Shown in pieces: positions 1-5,133 of a DNA stretch of 5,133 nucleotides (the first letter of the stretch is position 1; each line of letters starts with the position of its first letter). The stretch is taken from NCBI GenBank assembly GCA_964530525.1, contig CAZHBH010000101.1:1-5133 (forward strand), read 5' to 3'. The stretch comes from CAYNQN01 sp964530525. GTDB taxonomy: Bacteria > Actinomycetota > Acidimicrobiia > Acidimicrobiales > Acidimicrobilacustridaceae. The notes beneath the pieces are model-generated. The model was given only the letters and a program-made list of their open reading frames with translations, ran no database searches and was not told the origin of the DNA. The position numbers and the translations under genes are program-made.

Positions 1-948
1 GCTGATGCGCTCGCGGTCGAGGTCCACGTCGAGCACCTGCACCTCGACCTCGTCGCCCACCTGCACCACCGATCCCGGGTGGTCGACGTGCTTCCAGCTG
101 AGCTCGGAGACGTGGATGAGGCCGTCCATGCCGCCGAGGTCGACGAACGCACCGAAGTTGACCACCGACGAGACGACACCCTTGCGGGACTCCCCCGGCT
201 TGAGGTTGTGGAGGAAGTCCTCGCGCTGCTCCTTCTGGGTCTCCTCCAACCAGGCACGCCTGGAGAGCACGACGTTGTTGCGGTTCTTGTCGAGCTCGAT
301 GATCTTCGCCTCGAGGGTGCTGCCCACGTAGGGCTGGAGGTCGCGCACCCGTCGCAGCTCCACCAGGGAGGCGGGAAGGAAGCCCCGAAGCCCGATGTCG
401 ACGATTAGGCCGCCCTTGACGACCTCGATGACAGGACCGCTGACGACGCCGTCCTCTTCCTTGATCTTCTCGATCGTCCCCCACGCACGCTCGTACTGCG
501 CACGCTTCTTGGAGAGGAGCAGCCGGCCGTCCTTGTCTTCCTTCTGGAGCACGAGGGCTTCGATCTTGTCGCCCAGGCCCACGATCTCGCTGGGATCCAC
601 GTCGTTGCGGATCGACAGCTCGCGCGAGGGGATGACGCCCTCCGACTTGTAGCCGATGTCGAGGAGGACCTCGTCGCGGTCAACCTTGACGACGGTTCCC
701 TCGACGATCTGGCCGTCCTCGACCTCGACCATCGTCTGCGTGTAGGCATCGTCGAGCGAGATGCCCTCGAGGTCGTCCGCCACGACCTGGCGGGGTATGT
801 ACCTACCAGCTTCGTCGAAGCTGCCCATCCCCGCGGGGACCGTTGCGGGGGGTGCTGCAACCCCCGTTGCAGCTGGAGGGGACCCTGGATCGTCGGGGTT
901 GGCCCCCGTCGGGTCGGTTGAGGGCTGGGGGCTCGACTGCTCGGACAA
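1..948 (-). CDS. rpsA: 30S ribosomal protein S1, N-terminal part (cut by window edge)
   Basis: S1 binds mRNA on the small ribosomal subunit and helps load it for initiation. The reading frame is open to base 1, so the C-terminus lies outside the window. Counting from the internal ATG at 828, 276 residues are visible: a short N-terminal segment, S1 repeat 1 at about 38-107 (VEGTVVKVDRDEVLLDIGYK), repeat 2 at about 125-192 (KGGLIVDIGLRGFLPASLVE) and the start of repeat 3 at about 213-276 (VVNFGAFVDLGGMDGLIHVS). These are highly characteristic of bacterial S1. I chose TTG at 948, which adds 40 residues rich in Pro, Ala, Thr and Ser starting LSEQSSPQPS, for two reasons: third codon positions of the first 20 added codons are about 90% G or C, and a purine-rich AGAGAG lies 8 bases upstream. 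The ATG at 828 has no spaced Shine-Dalgarno. A GTG at 1029 is also in frame, but codons 1029-949 do not look coding. The gene follows polA, as in mycobacteria. The family call is secure; the start is not. Confidence 0.95.
   Translation of the reverse strand, partial: MSEQSSPQPSTDPTGANPDDPGSPPAATGVAAPPATVPAGMGSFDEAGRYIPRQVVADDLEGISLDDAYTQTMVEVEDGQIVEGTVVKVDRDEVLLDIGYKSEGVIPSRELSIRNDVDPSEIVGLGDKIEALVLQKEDKDGRLLLSKKRAQYERAWGTIEKIKEEDGVVSGPVIEVVKGGLIVDIGLRGFLPASLVELRRVRDLQPYVGSTLEAKIIELDKNRNNVVLSRRAWLEETQKEQREDFLHNLKPGESRKGVVSSVVNFGAFVDLGGMDGLIHVSELSWKHVDHPGSVVQVGDEVEVQVLDVDLDRERIS
828..839. repeat. Perfect 12-bp palindrome overlapping the ATG at 828
   Basis: The sequence TCCCCGCGGGGA is its own reverse complement. 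Its edge is the first base of the in-frame rpsA ATG at 828. In minus-strand RNA it could fold into a four-pair stem with a CGCG loop, hiding the GGGG that touches this ATG. If translation starts at TTG 948, it is simply coding sequence. Confidence 0.6.
854..873 (-). repeat. 8-bp inverted repeat (hairpin) near the rpsA start
   Basis: On the minus strand GCTGCAAC and GTTGCAGC are perfect complements around a GGGG loop, ending 25 bases before the ATG at 828. An overlapping alternative pairs GGGGGT (848-853) with ACCCCC (860-865), so the two folds exclude each other. It is either leader structure for the ATG start or part of the coding extension for the TTG start. Confidence 0.55.
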
Positions 949-1094
949 CGGAGGTTCTCTCTTCGGATGGGTGGTTCGGGCCTGATGAGCGGCCCGAAGG
1001 GGCCACGGAGCAGGCGGACGGACTTTCACGAAGCGCTCGAGGCGCAGCGCGCGAGCCTATCAGGATGCCCTCGGGCGCCACGCCGTGGCAGGCC
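949..1094 (-). other. polA-rpsA intergenic region, hairpin-rich
   Basis: These 146 bases separate the polA stop from the preferred rpsA start. In the rpsA frame there are tandem stops TGA-TAG at 1062-1057, and the codons between there and 948 lack the third-position GC bias of real genes, so I read it as untranslated. It holds a short inverted repeat GCCAC-GGC-GTGGC (minus strand, 1089-1077) just after the polA stop, without a following T run, and the overlapping hairpins at 975-1004. The TAGGCT inside TGATAGGCT (1060-1055) fits a TANNNT -10 element, but I see no -35 match. rpsA may therefore be read through from polA or have its own weak promoter. Confidence 0.5.
975..1004 (-). promoter_or_regulatory. 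Two mutually exclusive hairpins in the rpsA leader
   Basis: On the minus strand, arm A GGCCC (1004-1000) pairs with GGGCC (995-991) around a CTTC loop. Arm B TTCGGGCC (998-991) pairs perfectly over 8 bases with arm C GGCCCGAA (982-975) around an 8-base loop. Arm B is shared, so only one hairpin can form at a time. The structure ends 26 bases before the TTG start. The complementarity is seen directly; a regulatory role is inference. Confidence 0.4.
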
Positions 1095-3815
1095 TCACCC
1101 CTTCGCGTCCGCCCAGCTGTCACCCACGGCGAGGTTCACCTCGAGCGGCACGCTCATCTCGAAGGCTCCCGACATGGCCGACACCACGAGGGCGGTCACG
1201 GCCTCCAGCTCCGAAGGGACCACCTCCACCAGCACCTCGTCGTGGACCTGCAGGATCAGGCGGCTCTCGTATCCCGCCTCCTCCAGGCCGTTGTCGAGGC
1301 GCACCAGCGCGACCTTGAAGATGTCGGCCGCGAGGCCCTGGATGCCGGCGTTCATGGCCTGCCGCTCTCCGGCCTGGCGGATGCGGTAGTTCTGCGAGCT
1401 GAGCTCGGGGATCTGCCTACGACGCCCGAACAGAGTCTCGGTATAGCCGCGCTCGCGAGCTTCCGCGACCGTGCGGTCCATGTACGCCCGCACCGCCGGG
1501 AACGCCTCGAAGTACGCATCCAGGATGACCTGGGCCTCGTCCACGGGTATCCCGAGCCGCTGGGAGAGGCCGTAGGCCTCCATGCCGTAGGCCAGACCGT
1601 ACGAGACCATCTTGGCCTTCGACCGCTGCTCCACGGTCACGGCCCCGCCCTCGACGCCGAAGATGCGCGAGGCGGTCGCGTCGTGGATGTCTTCGCCGGA
1701 GGCGAAGGCCGCGACGAGACCTGGGTCCTCTGCGAGGTGGGCGATGCAGCGCAGCTCGATCTGGTTGTAGTCGGCCACGAGCAGCCGGTGCCCCCGAGCA
1801 GGGACGAACGCCCTGCGGAACGCTCGCCCGACCTCGCTGCGCACCGGGATGTTGTGCAGGTTCGGTGCATCCGAGCTCAGCCGACCCGTGCGGGCGACCG
1901 TCTGGTTGAACGTGGCGTGGATCCGCCCGTCGGGCTGCACCTCTGCCAGCAGGCCCTCGCCGTAGGTGGAGCGAAGCTTCTCGACCTCTCGGTAGCGGAG
2001 GAGGTGCTCGATGATGGGGTGAGCACCGAGCAGCTTCTCGAGGGAGGCCGCGTCGGTGGAGTACCCGGTCTTCGTCTTCTTCTGGGGGGTCAGGCCGAGG
2101 CGGTCGAACAGAACCTCGCGGAGCTGGAGCGTGGAGTTGACGTTGAACTCCGCACCCGCGTCCACCCAGATCTGTCGCCGCAGGGTCTCGCACTCGTCGG
2201 CCAGCGCCTCGTTGAGCCTCCGCAGCTCTGCGGCGTCGACACCGACGCCGGCCAGCTCCATCCGGGCGAGCACCCTGACGAGGGGCACCTCGAGCTCGTC
2301 GTTGAGCCTGCGCAGACCCCTGGCGTCGAGGGCCTCTCCCAAGGGTCCGACGAGCTTGGCCACCGCCATGGCATCCCGCGCAGCTTGGAGCTGCTCCGGG
2401 ACGGCCTCGTTGTCGAAGTCGAGCTGACCCGACGAGACGTCGCCGGACTCGGGGAGGCGCATGCCGGTGTAGCGCTCGAGCAGCTCCCCGAGCTGGTAGC
2501 GCGCCTCGGCGGGGTCCAAGAGGTACGCGGCGATCTTCGTGTCGAGCGCCAGGGTCTGCACGTCGACCCCGTAGTCACCGAGGCTTCGCATGAGCGACTT
2601 TGCGTCGTGCGCTGCCAGGGGCGGACCACCGCTGCCCACCGCCGACGAGAGCGCGTCGGCCACAGCCGGCTCGGCGAGGGTCGTCGCCGGGACCCAGGCG
2701 ACGACGCCGTCCGCAGCACCGGTGACCACTGCCAGGCCCTCCATCGGCGAGCGCCCTGGATCTCCCTGCCAGCGAGCGGCCACCACCATCGTCGCCGATC
2801 CTCCTGCCAGGTCTGCGAACAGGGCGGCGGCCTGCTCCAGGCGATCCACCGTGCGGACCTCGACCGTCAGCTCGGTGGCCTGCTCCGTCGAGCTGGGCAG
2901 CTCGGCCCCCATGGCCTCCACCAACCGGTCGAAGAGCGTGCGGAACTCCAAGAAGTCGAAGAGCTTGCGGACCTCCTCCAGGTCGGGCTGGGCCCAGCCG
3001 CCCGACACCGAACGGGCCGACTCGTCAGCTCCGGAGCTGTGCACCACCTCGTCGAGGTCCACCTGGAGGTCCCTGACGAGCTCCATCACCTCGGCGTTCA
3101 CCCTCACCTGGGCCTCGTTCTCCTCGAGGTTGGAGCGCAGCTTCGGCGTGAGGGCGTCGAGGTTCTCGAAGATGCCGTCGATCCCCCCGTAGGTGACGAT
3201 GAGCTTCGCAGCCGTCTTCTCCCCAACCCCGGGAACTCCGGGCAGGTTGTCGGAGGCGTCGCCTCGGAGCGCTGCGTACTCCACGTACTGCGCTGGCGAC
3301 ACACCTGTGCGGGTCCGGATGCCCTCCTCGTCGTAGAGCGCGTAGTCCGACACGCCACGCTTGTTGTAGAGCACCTTCACGTGCGGGTCGCGCACCAGCT
3401 GGTACGTGTCGCGATCGCCGGTGACGATCAGCACCTCGTCGCCTCGATCGCCACCTTGGGTGGCCAAGGTGGCGATCACGTCGTCCGCCTCGAAGCCCGG
3501 CGCCTCCACCACAGGGATCTGCAGCACGTCCACCACCTGGCGCACGAGGCCCATCTGCTCTCGCAGGATGTCGGGGGCTGCTTCGCGGTTCGCCTTGTAC
3601 GTCTCGACCCTCTCGTGGCGGAACGTCGGCTCGGGGCGATCGAACGCCACGACGACCCCATCGGGTTCGTGGTCCCGCACGAGGTTGATGAGCATGGAGG
3701 TGAACCCGAAGACCGCGTTCGTCACCTGTCCGCTAGCGGTCGCGAGGTCGGTGGGCAGCGCGAAGAACGCCCTGTAGGTGAGCGAGTTCCCGTCGATCAG
3801 CATCCACTTGGCCAT
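1095..3815 (-). CDS. polA: DNA polymerase I, proofreading-deficient type
   Basis: This 906-residue protein has full family length; it fills gaps in excision repair and removes Okazaki primers. The 5' nuclease domain spans about 1-290, with metal-binding acidic residues in DGNS (D8), AFDR (D59), EADD (109-112), TGDRD (132-136) and RGDASDN (184-190), followed by a DNA-binding helix-hairpin-helix at LPGVPGVGEKTA. The 3'-5' exonuclease-like domain (about 315-490) has lost the catalytic DxE of the E. coli enzyme (A347 and W349 stand in its place), although D425 and D481 align with the remaining acidic sites, so proofreading is probably absent. The polymerase domain (about 505-906) is intact: motif A DYNQIELR (682-689), O helix RSKAKMVSYGLAYG (731-744) with R731, K735 and Y743, and motif C QVHDE (856-860). 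Y739 sits where E. coli has F762. The ATG at 3815 begins the conserved MAKWMLIDGN. The upstream SD match is weak (AGGGTG, 8 bases away), which leaves a leaderless start possible. Confidence 0.98.
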   Translation of the reverse strand: MAKWMLIDGNSLTYRAFFALPTDLATASGQVTNAVFGFTSMLINLVRDHEPDGVVVAFDRPEPTFRHERVETYKANREAAPDILREQMGLVRQVVDVLQIPVVEAPGFEADDVIATLATQGGDRGDEVLIVTGDRDTYQLVRDPHVKVLYNKRGVSDYALYDEEGIRTRTGVSPAQYVEYAALRGDASDNLPGVPGVGEKTAAKLIVTYGGIDGIFENLDALTPKLRSNLEENEAQVRVNAEVMELVRDLQVDLDEVVHSSGADESARSVSGGWAQPDLEEVRKLFDFLEFRTLFDRLVEAMGAELPSSTEQATELTVEVRTVDRLEQAAALFADLAGGSATMVVAARWQGDPGRSPMEGLAVVTGAADGVVAWVPATTLAEPAVADALSSAVGSGGPPLAAHDAKSLMRSLGDYGVDVQTLALDTKIAAYLLDPAEARYQLGELLERYTGMRLPESGDVSSGQLDFDNEAVPEQLQAARDAMAVAKLVGPLGEALDARGLRRLNDELEVPLVRVLARMELAGVGVDAAELRRLNEALADECETLRRQIWVDAGAEFNVNSTLQLREVLFDRLGLTPQKKTKTGYSTDAASLEKLLGAHPIIEHLLRYREVEKLRSTYGEGLLAEVQPDGRIHATFNQTVARTGRLSSDAPNLHNIPVRSEVGRAFRRAFVPARGHRLLVADYNQIELRCIAHLAEDPGLVAAFASGEDIHDATASRIFGVEGGAVTVEQRSKAKMVSYGLAYGMEAYGLSQRLGIPVDEAQVILDAYFEAFPAVRAYMDRTVAEARERGYTETLFGRRRQIPELSSQNYRIRQAGERQAMNAGIQGLAADIFKVALVRLDNGLEEAGYESRLILQVHDEVLVEVVPSELEAVTALVVSAMSGAFEMSVPLEVNLAVGDSWADAKG

Positions 3816-3983
3816 CAGTGGGTCACCCTATTCGGCCTTGCGCTCCACGGGTCCGCCTCCCAGTTGCGGTGCACCGGCGGTCTCCGCCGAGCGATCTCCC
3901 GTGGTCGCCTGTCGAACGGCGAGGGCGGTCGCCGAGCTCTCGACGGGGTGCGAGGGCGAGCTCGGTCGGGCGGGCGTGCTCGC
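3816..3983 (-). other. pdtaR-polA intergenic region
   Basis: These 168 bases separate the pdtaR stop from the polA ATG. No convincing gene is seen on either strand. The pdtaR-proximal end carries a 7-bp inverted repeat, and the polA-proximal end carries a TANNNT box. Between them lies GC-rich sequence with a GGCGACC direct repeat on the minus strand. The spacing allows an independent polA promoter, but read-through from pdtaR cannot be excluded. Confidence 0.5.
3825..3830 (-). promoter_or_regulatory. Candidate -10 element of polA (possibly leaderless)
   Basis: TAGGGT fits the actinobacterial TANNNT -10 pattern and ends 9 bases before the polA ATG, which would put the transcript start on or beside the start codon. 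No TTGACA-like -35 is seen at 17-18 bases. The same bases overlap the AGGGTG that could instead serve as a weak ribosome binding site. Confidence 0.3.
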
Positions 3984-3984
3984 C
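3955..3984 (-). terminator. Possible terminator hairpin after pdtaR
   Basis: GGCGAGC and GCTCGCC form a perfect 7-bp inverted repeat around a 16-base GC-rich spacer, starting at the last base of the pdtaR stop codon. No T run follows, so it is not a classical intrinsic terminator. GC-rich actinobacteria do use hairpins with poor T tracts, so the call rests only on position and symmetry. Confidence 0.3.
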
Positions 3985-4559
3985 TAGGGCGTGAGCTCGC
4001 CGGCGATGATCCGCTCGGAGACGGCCTTCATGGTGAGGCGCTCCTGCATGGCGGTGCGCTGGATGAACGAGAACGCATCGTTCTCGTTGAAGCCGTGGAG
4101 ATCCATGAGCATGCCCTTGGCCCTGTCGACGACCTTCCGCGTCTCCAACTGGTCTTCGAGGGAGAGCGTCTGGTCGTGCAGCGCCTTCATCTCGTTGAAG
4201 CGCCCGATGGCTACCTCGATGGCGGGTATGAGATCGCCCCGCTGGAAGGGCTTGACCAGGTAGGCCAGGGCTCCGGCGTCCCTCGCTTGGTCGATTAGGT
4301 CGCGCTGGCTGAACGCCGTGAGGATCAACACCGCCGCTCGACGCTCGCCCGCGATCTCCCGTGCAGCCGAGAGGCCGTCGAGGCCCGGCATCTTGATGTC
4401 GAGGATGGCGACGTCGGGTTCGAGGTCCTTGACCAGCTGCACCGCCTCGTCGCCGCGGCCGGTCTCCCCGACGATCTCGTAGCCCTCCTCCTCGAGGGTC
4501 TCCTTGAGGTCGAGGCGGATGATGGCCTCGTCTTCGGCGATCACGACGCGTGTCGGCAC
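3984..4559 (-). CDS. pdtaR: REC-ANTAR response regulator, PdtaR type
   Basis: This 191-residue protein is a two-component response regulator with an RNA-binding output domain. The receiver domain (about 4-122) shows the acidic pair in AEDE (8-11), phosphoacceptor D54 in LDIKMPGLDG, T81 in LTAFSQRD and K103 in LVKPF. A linker helix (about 123-140) leads to an ANTAR domain (about 135-187: LETRKVVDRAKGML, then DAFSFIQRTAM). The wording closely follows M. tuberculosis Rv1626 (EIVGE, LTAFSQRDL, AYLVKPF, LETRK). In that system the kinase PdtaS phosphorylates PdtaR, and ANTAR proteins act on terminator structures in target mRNAs. No kinase gene lies in this window. GTG 4559 is chosen because it sits 7 bases after AGAGGAAG and directly precedes the receiver domain. 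The frame stays open upstream to 4820, but that part overlaps the neighbouring gene and has no domain. The polA-rpsA neighbours match the mycobacterial order. Confidence 0.95.
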   Translation of the reverse strand: MPTRVVIAEDEAIIRLDLKETLEEEGYEIVGETGRGDEAVQLVKDLEPDVAILDIKMPGLDGLSAAREIAGERRAAVLILTAFSQRDLIDQARDAGALAYLVKPFQRGDLIPAIEVAIGRFNEMKALHDQTLSLEDQLETRKVVDRAKGMLMDLHGFNENDAFSFIQRTAMQERLTMKAVSERIIAGELTP

Positions 4560-4566
4560 CGGTGCA

Positions 4567-4574
4567 CTTCCTCT
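4567..4574 (-). promoter_or_regulatory. Ribosome binding site of pdtaR
   Basis: AGAGGAAG on the minus strand lies 7 bases before GTG 4559. It is the clearest Shine-Dalgarno in the window and decides the start of pdtaR over the longer open frame. Confidence 0.7.
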
Positions 4575-4600
4575 TGATGCGCGCGAGCAGGGACGAGCGC

Positions 4601-4606
4601 ATCGTA
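4601..4606 (-). promoter_or_regulatory. Candidate -10 element of pdtaR
   Basis: TACGAT on the minus strand fits TANNNT and would start a transcript about 35 bases before the GTG, leaving room for the AGAGGAAG site. No -35 consensus is visible. The upstream side is occupied by the inverted repeat at 4607-4633. Confidence 0.35.
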
Positions 4607-4633
4607 CCGGCTCAGCGCGACGTGGCCAGCCGG
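4607..4633 (-). repeat. 6-bp inverted repeat upstream of pdtaR
   Basis: On the minus strand CCGGCT and AGCCGG are perfect complements separated by 15 bases. The downstream arm touches the candidate -10 box TACGAT. It could be an operator or the end of the preceding transcript, but a 6-bp repeat in GC-rich DNA may be chance. Confidence 0.3.
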
Positions 4634-4650
4634 GTCCGCGCTGGGGGGGA

Positions 4651-4950
4651 TCAGCGGCCCCTCTGACGATCCATGATCGCGTCGAGCAGCTCGTCTTGGA
4701 GCTTCTCGAGGCGTGCGACCTCCGACACGAGACTAGCCCGGTGAGCAGCCATGGCCTCGGCGTGGCGCTGAGCTTCGCGGTGCTCCCGCTCGGCAAGGGG
4801 CGTCTCCGACACGAGCGCACGGATGCGGGCGTCGTCGGCCTCGTCCGAGAAGTGGGCGAGCTGCTCGTCGGCCACCGCGATCTCCTGACGCAGTGCCTTC
4901 AGCTTGCCCGAGAGGGTCCCGAGCCGCCGTTCCAACGAGGACCGGGCCAT
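4651..4950 (-). CDS. Small coiled-coil protein of unknown function
   Basis: This encodes 99 residues with no Cys, no signal peptide and no membrane segment. Almost the whole chain looks helical and highly charged, with leucines at heptad-like spacing (LERRLGTLSGKLKALRQEI at 6-24, then VARLEKLQDELLDAI at 78-92), consistent with a soluble coiled coil that forms dimers or oligomers. The central stretch ARIRALVSETPLAEREHREA (41-60) looks like a conserved signature I have the impression of having seen in other actinobacterial hypothetical proteins, but I cannot name a family. ATG 4950 is preferred because the longer frame, to 5067, would run through the opposite strand of the tRNA gene, giving the artefactual peptide RVGFEPTSPEGQQG. 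No good Shine-Dalgarno precedes it (GGGTGG touches the ATG), but a TACACT box lies 7 bases upstream, so the mRNA may be leaderless. It lies 91 bases upstream of pdtaR on the same strand. No function is assigned. Confidence 0.8.
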   Translation of the reverse strand: MARSSLERRLGTLSGKLKALRQEIAVADEQLAHFSDEADDARIRALVSETPLAEREHREAQRHAEAMAAHRASLVSEVARLEKLQDELLDAIMDRQRGR

Positions 4951-4957
4951 CCACCCG

Positions 4958-4963
4958 AGTGTA
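4958..4963 (-). promoter_or_regulatory. Candidate -10 element of the coiled-coil gene
   Basis: TACACT on the minus strand fits TANNNT and ends 7 bases before the ATG at 4950, the spacing expected for a leaderless transcript. No -35 match is seen; the upstream position would fall inside the tRNA gene boundary. Confidence 0.4.
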
Positions 4964-4967
4964 GGGA

Positions 4968-4973
4968 TAGCTT
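4968..4973 (+). promoter_or_regulatory. Candidate -10 element of the tRNA-Leu gene
   Basis: TAGCTT on the plus strand fits TANNNT and ends 9 bases before the mature tRNA 5' end. The -35 position has no TTGACA-like sequence. It sits next to the opposite-strand TACACT box, so the two promoters would overlap. Confidence 0.3.
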
Positions 4974-4982
4974 TGGTGCCAC

Positions 4983-5066
4983 GCGGCGGTGCTGGAACCG
5001 GCATACAGGGCAGGCTCAAACCCTGCTGCCCTTCGGGGCTTGTGGGTTCGAATCCCACCCGCCGCA
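4983..5066 (+). tRNA. tRNA-Leu, anticodon CAA
   Basis: A complete class II tRNA can be folded by eye. The acceptor GCGGCGG (4983-4989) pairs with CCGCCGC (5059-5065), followed by discriminator A5066. The D stem CTG (4992-4994) pairs with CAG (5006-5008) across a loop containing the GG of CCGG. The anticodon stem GCAGG (5010-5014) pairs with CCTGC (5022-5026) around CTCAAAC, placing anticodon CAA at 5017-5019, which reads UUG leucine codons. The long variable arm GCCC-TTCG-GGGC (5028-5039) is typical of Leu and Ser tRNAs. The T stem GTGGG (5042-5046) pairs with CCCAC (5054-5058) around TTCGAAT. The 3' CCA is not encoded (CGA follows), so it must be added after transcription. The gene is divergent from the coiled-coil gene, with 32 bases between them. 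Confidence 0.97.
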
Positions 5067-5133
5067 CGAGCTGGCTCCGCGCGGGCTCGCAAGCCTGCTC
5101 GCCCGGGAGGGCCGCAACCTCTCCGCTGCGCTG
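5067..5133. other. Unassigned end of window
   Basis: These 67 bases follow the tRNA. A plus-strand frame from 5068 to the edge reads ELAPRGLASLLAREGRNLSA, which resembles coding sequence in composition, but it has no upstream start codon before running into the tRNA. No clear terminator for the tRNA is seen. A gene may begin just beyond the edge. Confidence 0.3.

Noticed and set aside
405..860. Minus-strand Arg/Ser-rich open frame within rpsA
   Set aside because: It is the rpsA sequence read out of frame; the rpsA frame itself carries clear S1 repeats.
848..873. Possible ANTAR-type hexaloop RNA target near rpsA
   Set aside because: The one six-base loop (TGCAGC on the minus strand) lacks the A at position 1 and G at position 4 typical of ANTAR targets, and no paired second hexaloop is present.
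803..1123. Minus-strand open frame spanning the polA-rpsA gap
   Set aside because: It overlaps the polA end and rpsA start out of frame, and has a low-complexity product with no recognisable features.
843..4298. A 1151-codon open frame on the plus strand
   Set aside because: It is exactly in codon register with polA and pdtaR on the other strand, so it stays open simply because those genes use no TTA, CTA or TCA codons there; it ends at a single CTA codon of pdtaR. The product is low-complexity, His/Arg/Glu/Leu-rich, and resembles no protein family.
4643..4649. Run of seven G residues between the coiled-coil gene and pdtaR
   Set aside because: It lies just outside the stop codon, in non-coding sequence, so slippage would not alter either protein; it is probably unremarkable in GC-rich DNA.
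4560..4820. Upstream extension of pdtaR to 4820
   Set aside because: It would overlap the coiled-coil gene by 170 bases, adds no domain, and a good ribosome binding site sits right before GTG 4559.
4951..5067. N-terminal extension of the coiled-coil gene starting MRRVGFEPTSPEGQQG
   Set aside because: This is the antisense translation of the tRNA-Leu gene, a well-known annotation artefact.

Overview
The window is a GC-rich stretch of bacterial chromosome, most likely from an actinobacterium. Three things point there: the strong preference for G or C in third codon positions, the gene order pdtaR-polA-rpsA (matching Mycobacterium tuberculosis Rv1626, Rv1629, Rv1630), and PolA features typical of actinobacteria. 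The N-terminal style of the S1 protein suggests a deep-branching group such as Acidimicrobiia, but that is only an impression. Nothing looks mobile: there is no transposase, integrase, CRISPR array or phage gene.

Layout from left to right. Positions 1-948 (minus) hold the N-terminal part of ribosomal protein S1 (rpsA), cut by the window edge. Positions 949-1094 are a hairpin-rich gap. Positions 1095-3815 (minus) hold a complete DNA polymerase I (polA) with an intact 5' nuclease and polymerase but a degenerate proofreading domain. Positions 3816-3983 are a gap with a possible terminator hairpin and a possible polA promoter. Positions 3984-4559 (minus) encode a REC-ANTAR response regulator of the PdtaR type. 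Positions 4651-4950 (minus) encode a small coiled-coil protein of unknown function. Positions 4983-5066 (plus) are a tRNA-Leu with anticodon CAA, divergent from everything else. The last 67 bases could not be assigned.

The four minus-strand genes lie head to tail with gaps of 91 to about 170 bases, so they may be partly co-transcribed, but each gap also offers candidate local signals. Functionally this is a housekeeping locus: translation (S1, tRNA-Leu), DNA repair and Okazaki fragment maturation (PolA), and a signalling regulator that acts on RNA (PdtaR).

I see no convincing undescribed system. The points most worth a second look are regulatory: mutually exclusive hairpins upstream of rpsA, the uncertain rpsA start with a disordered extension, putative leaderless promoters for polA and the coiled-coil gene, and the 32-base divergent promoter region at the tRNA.
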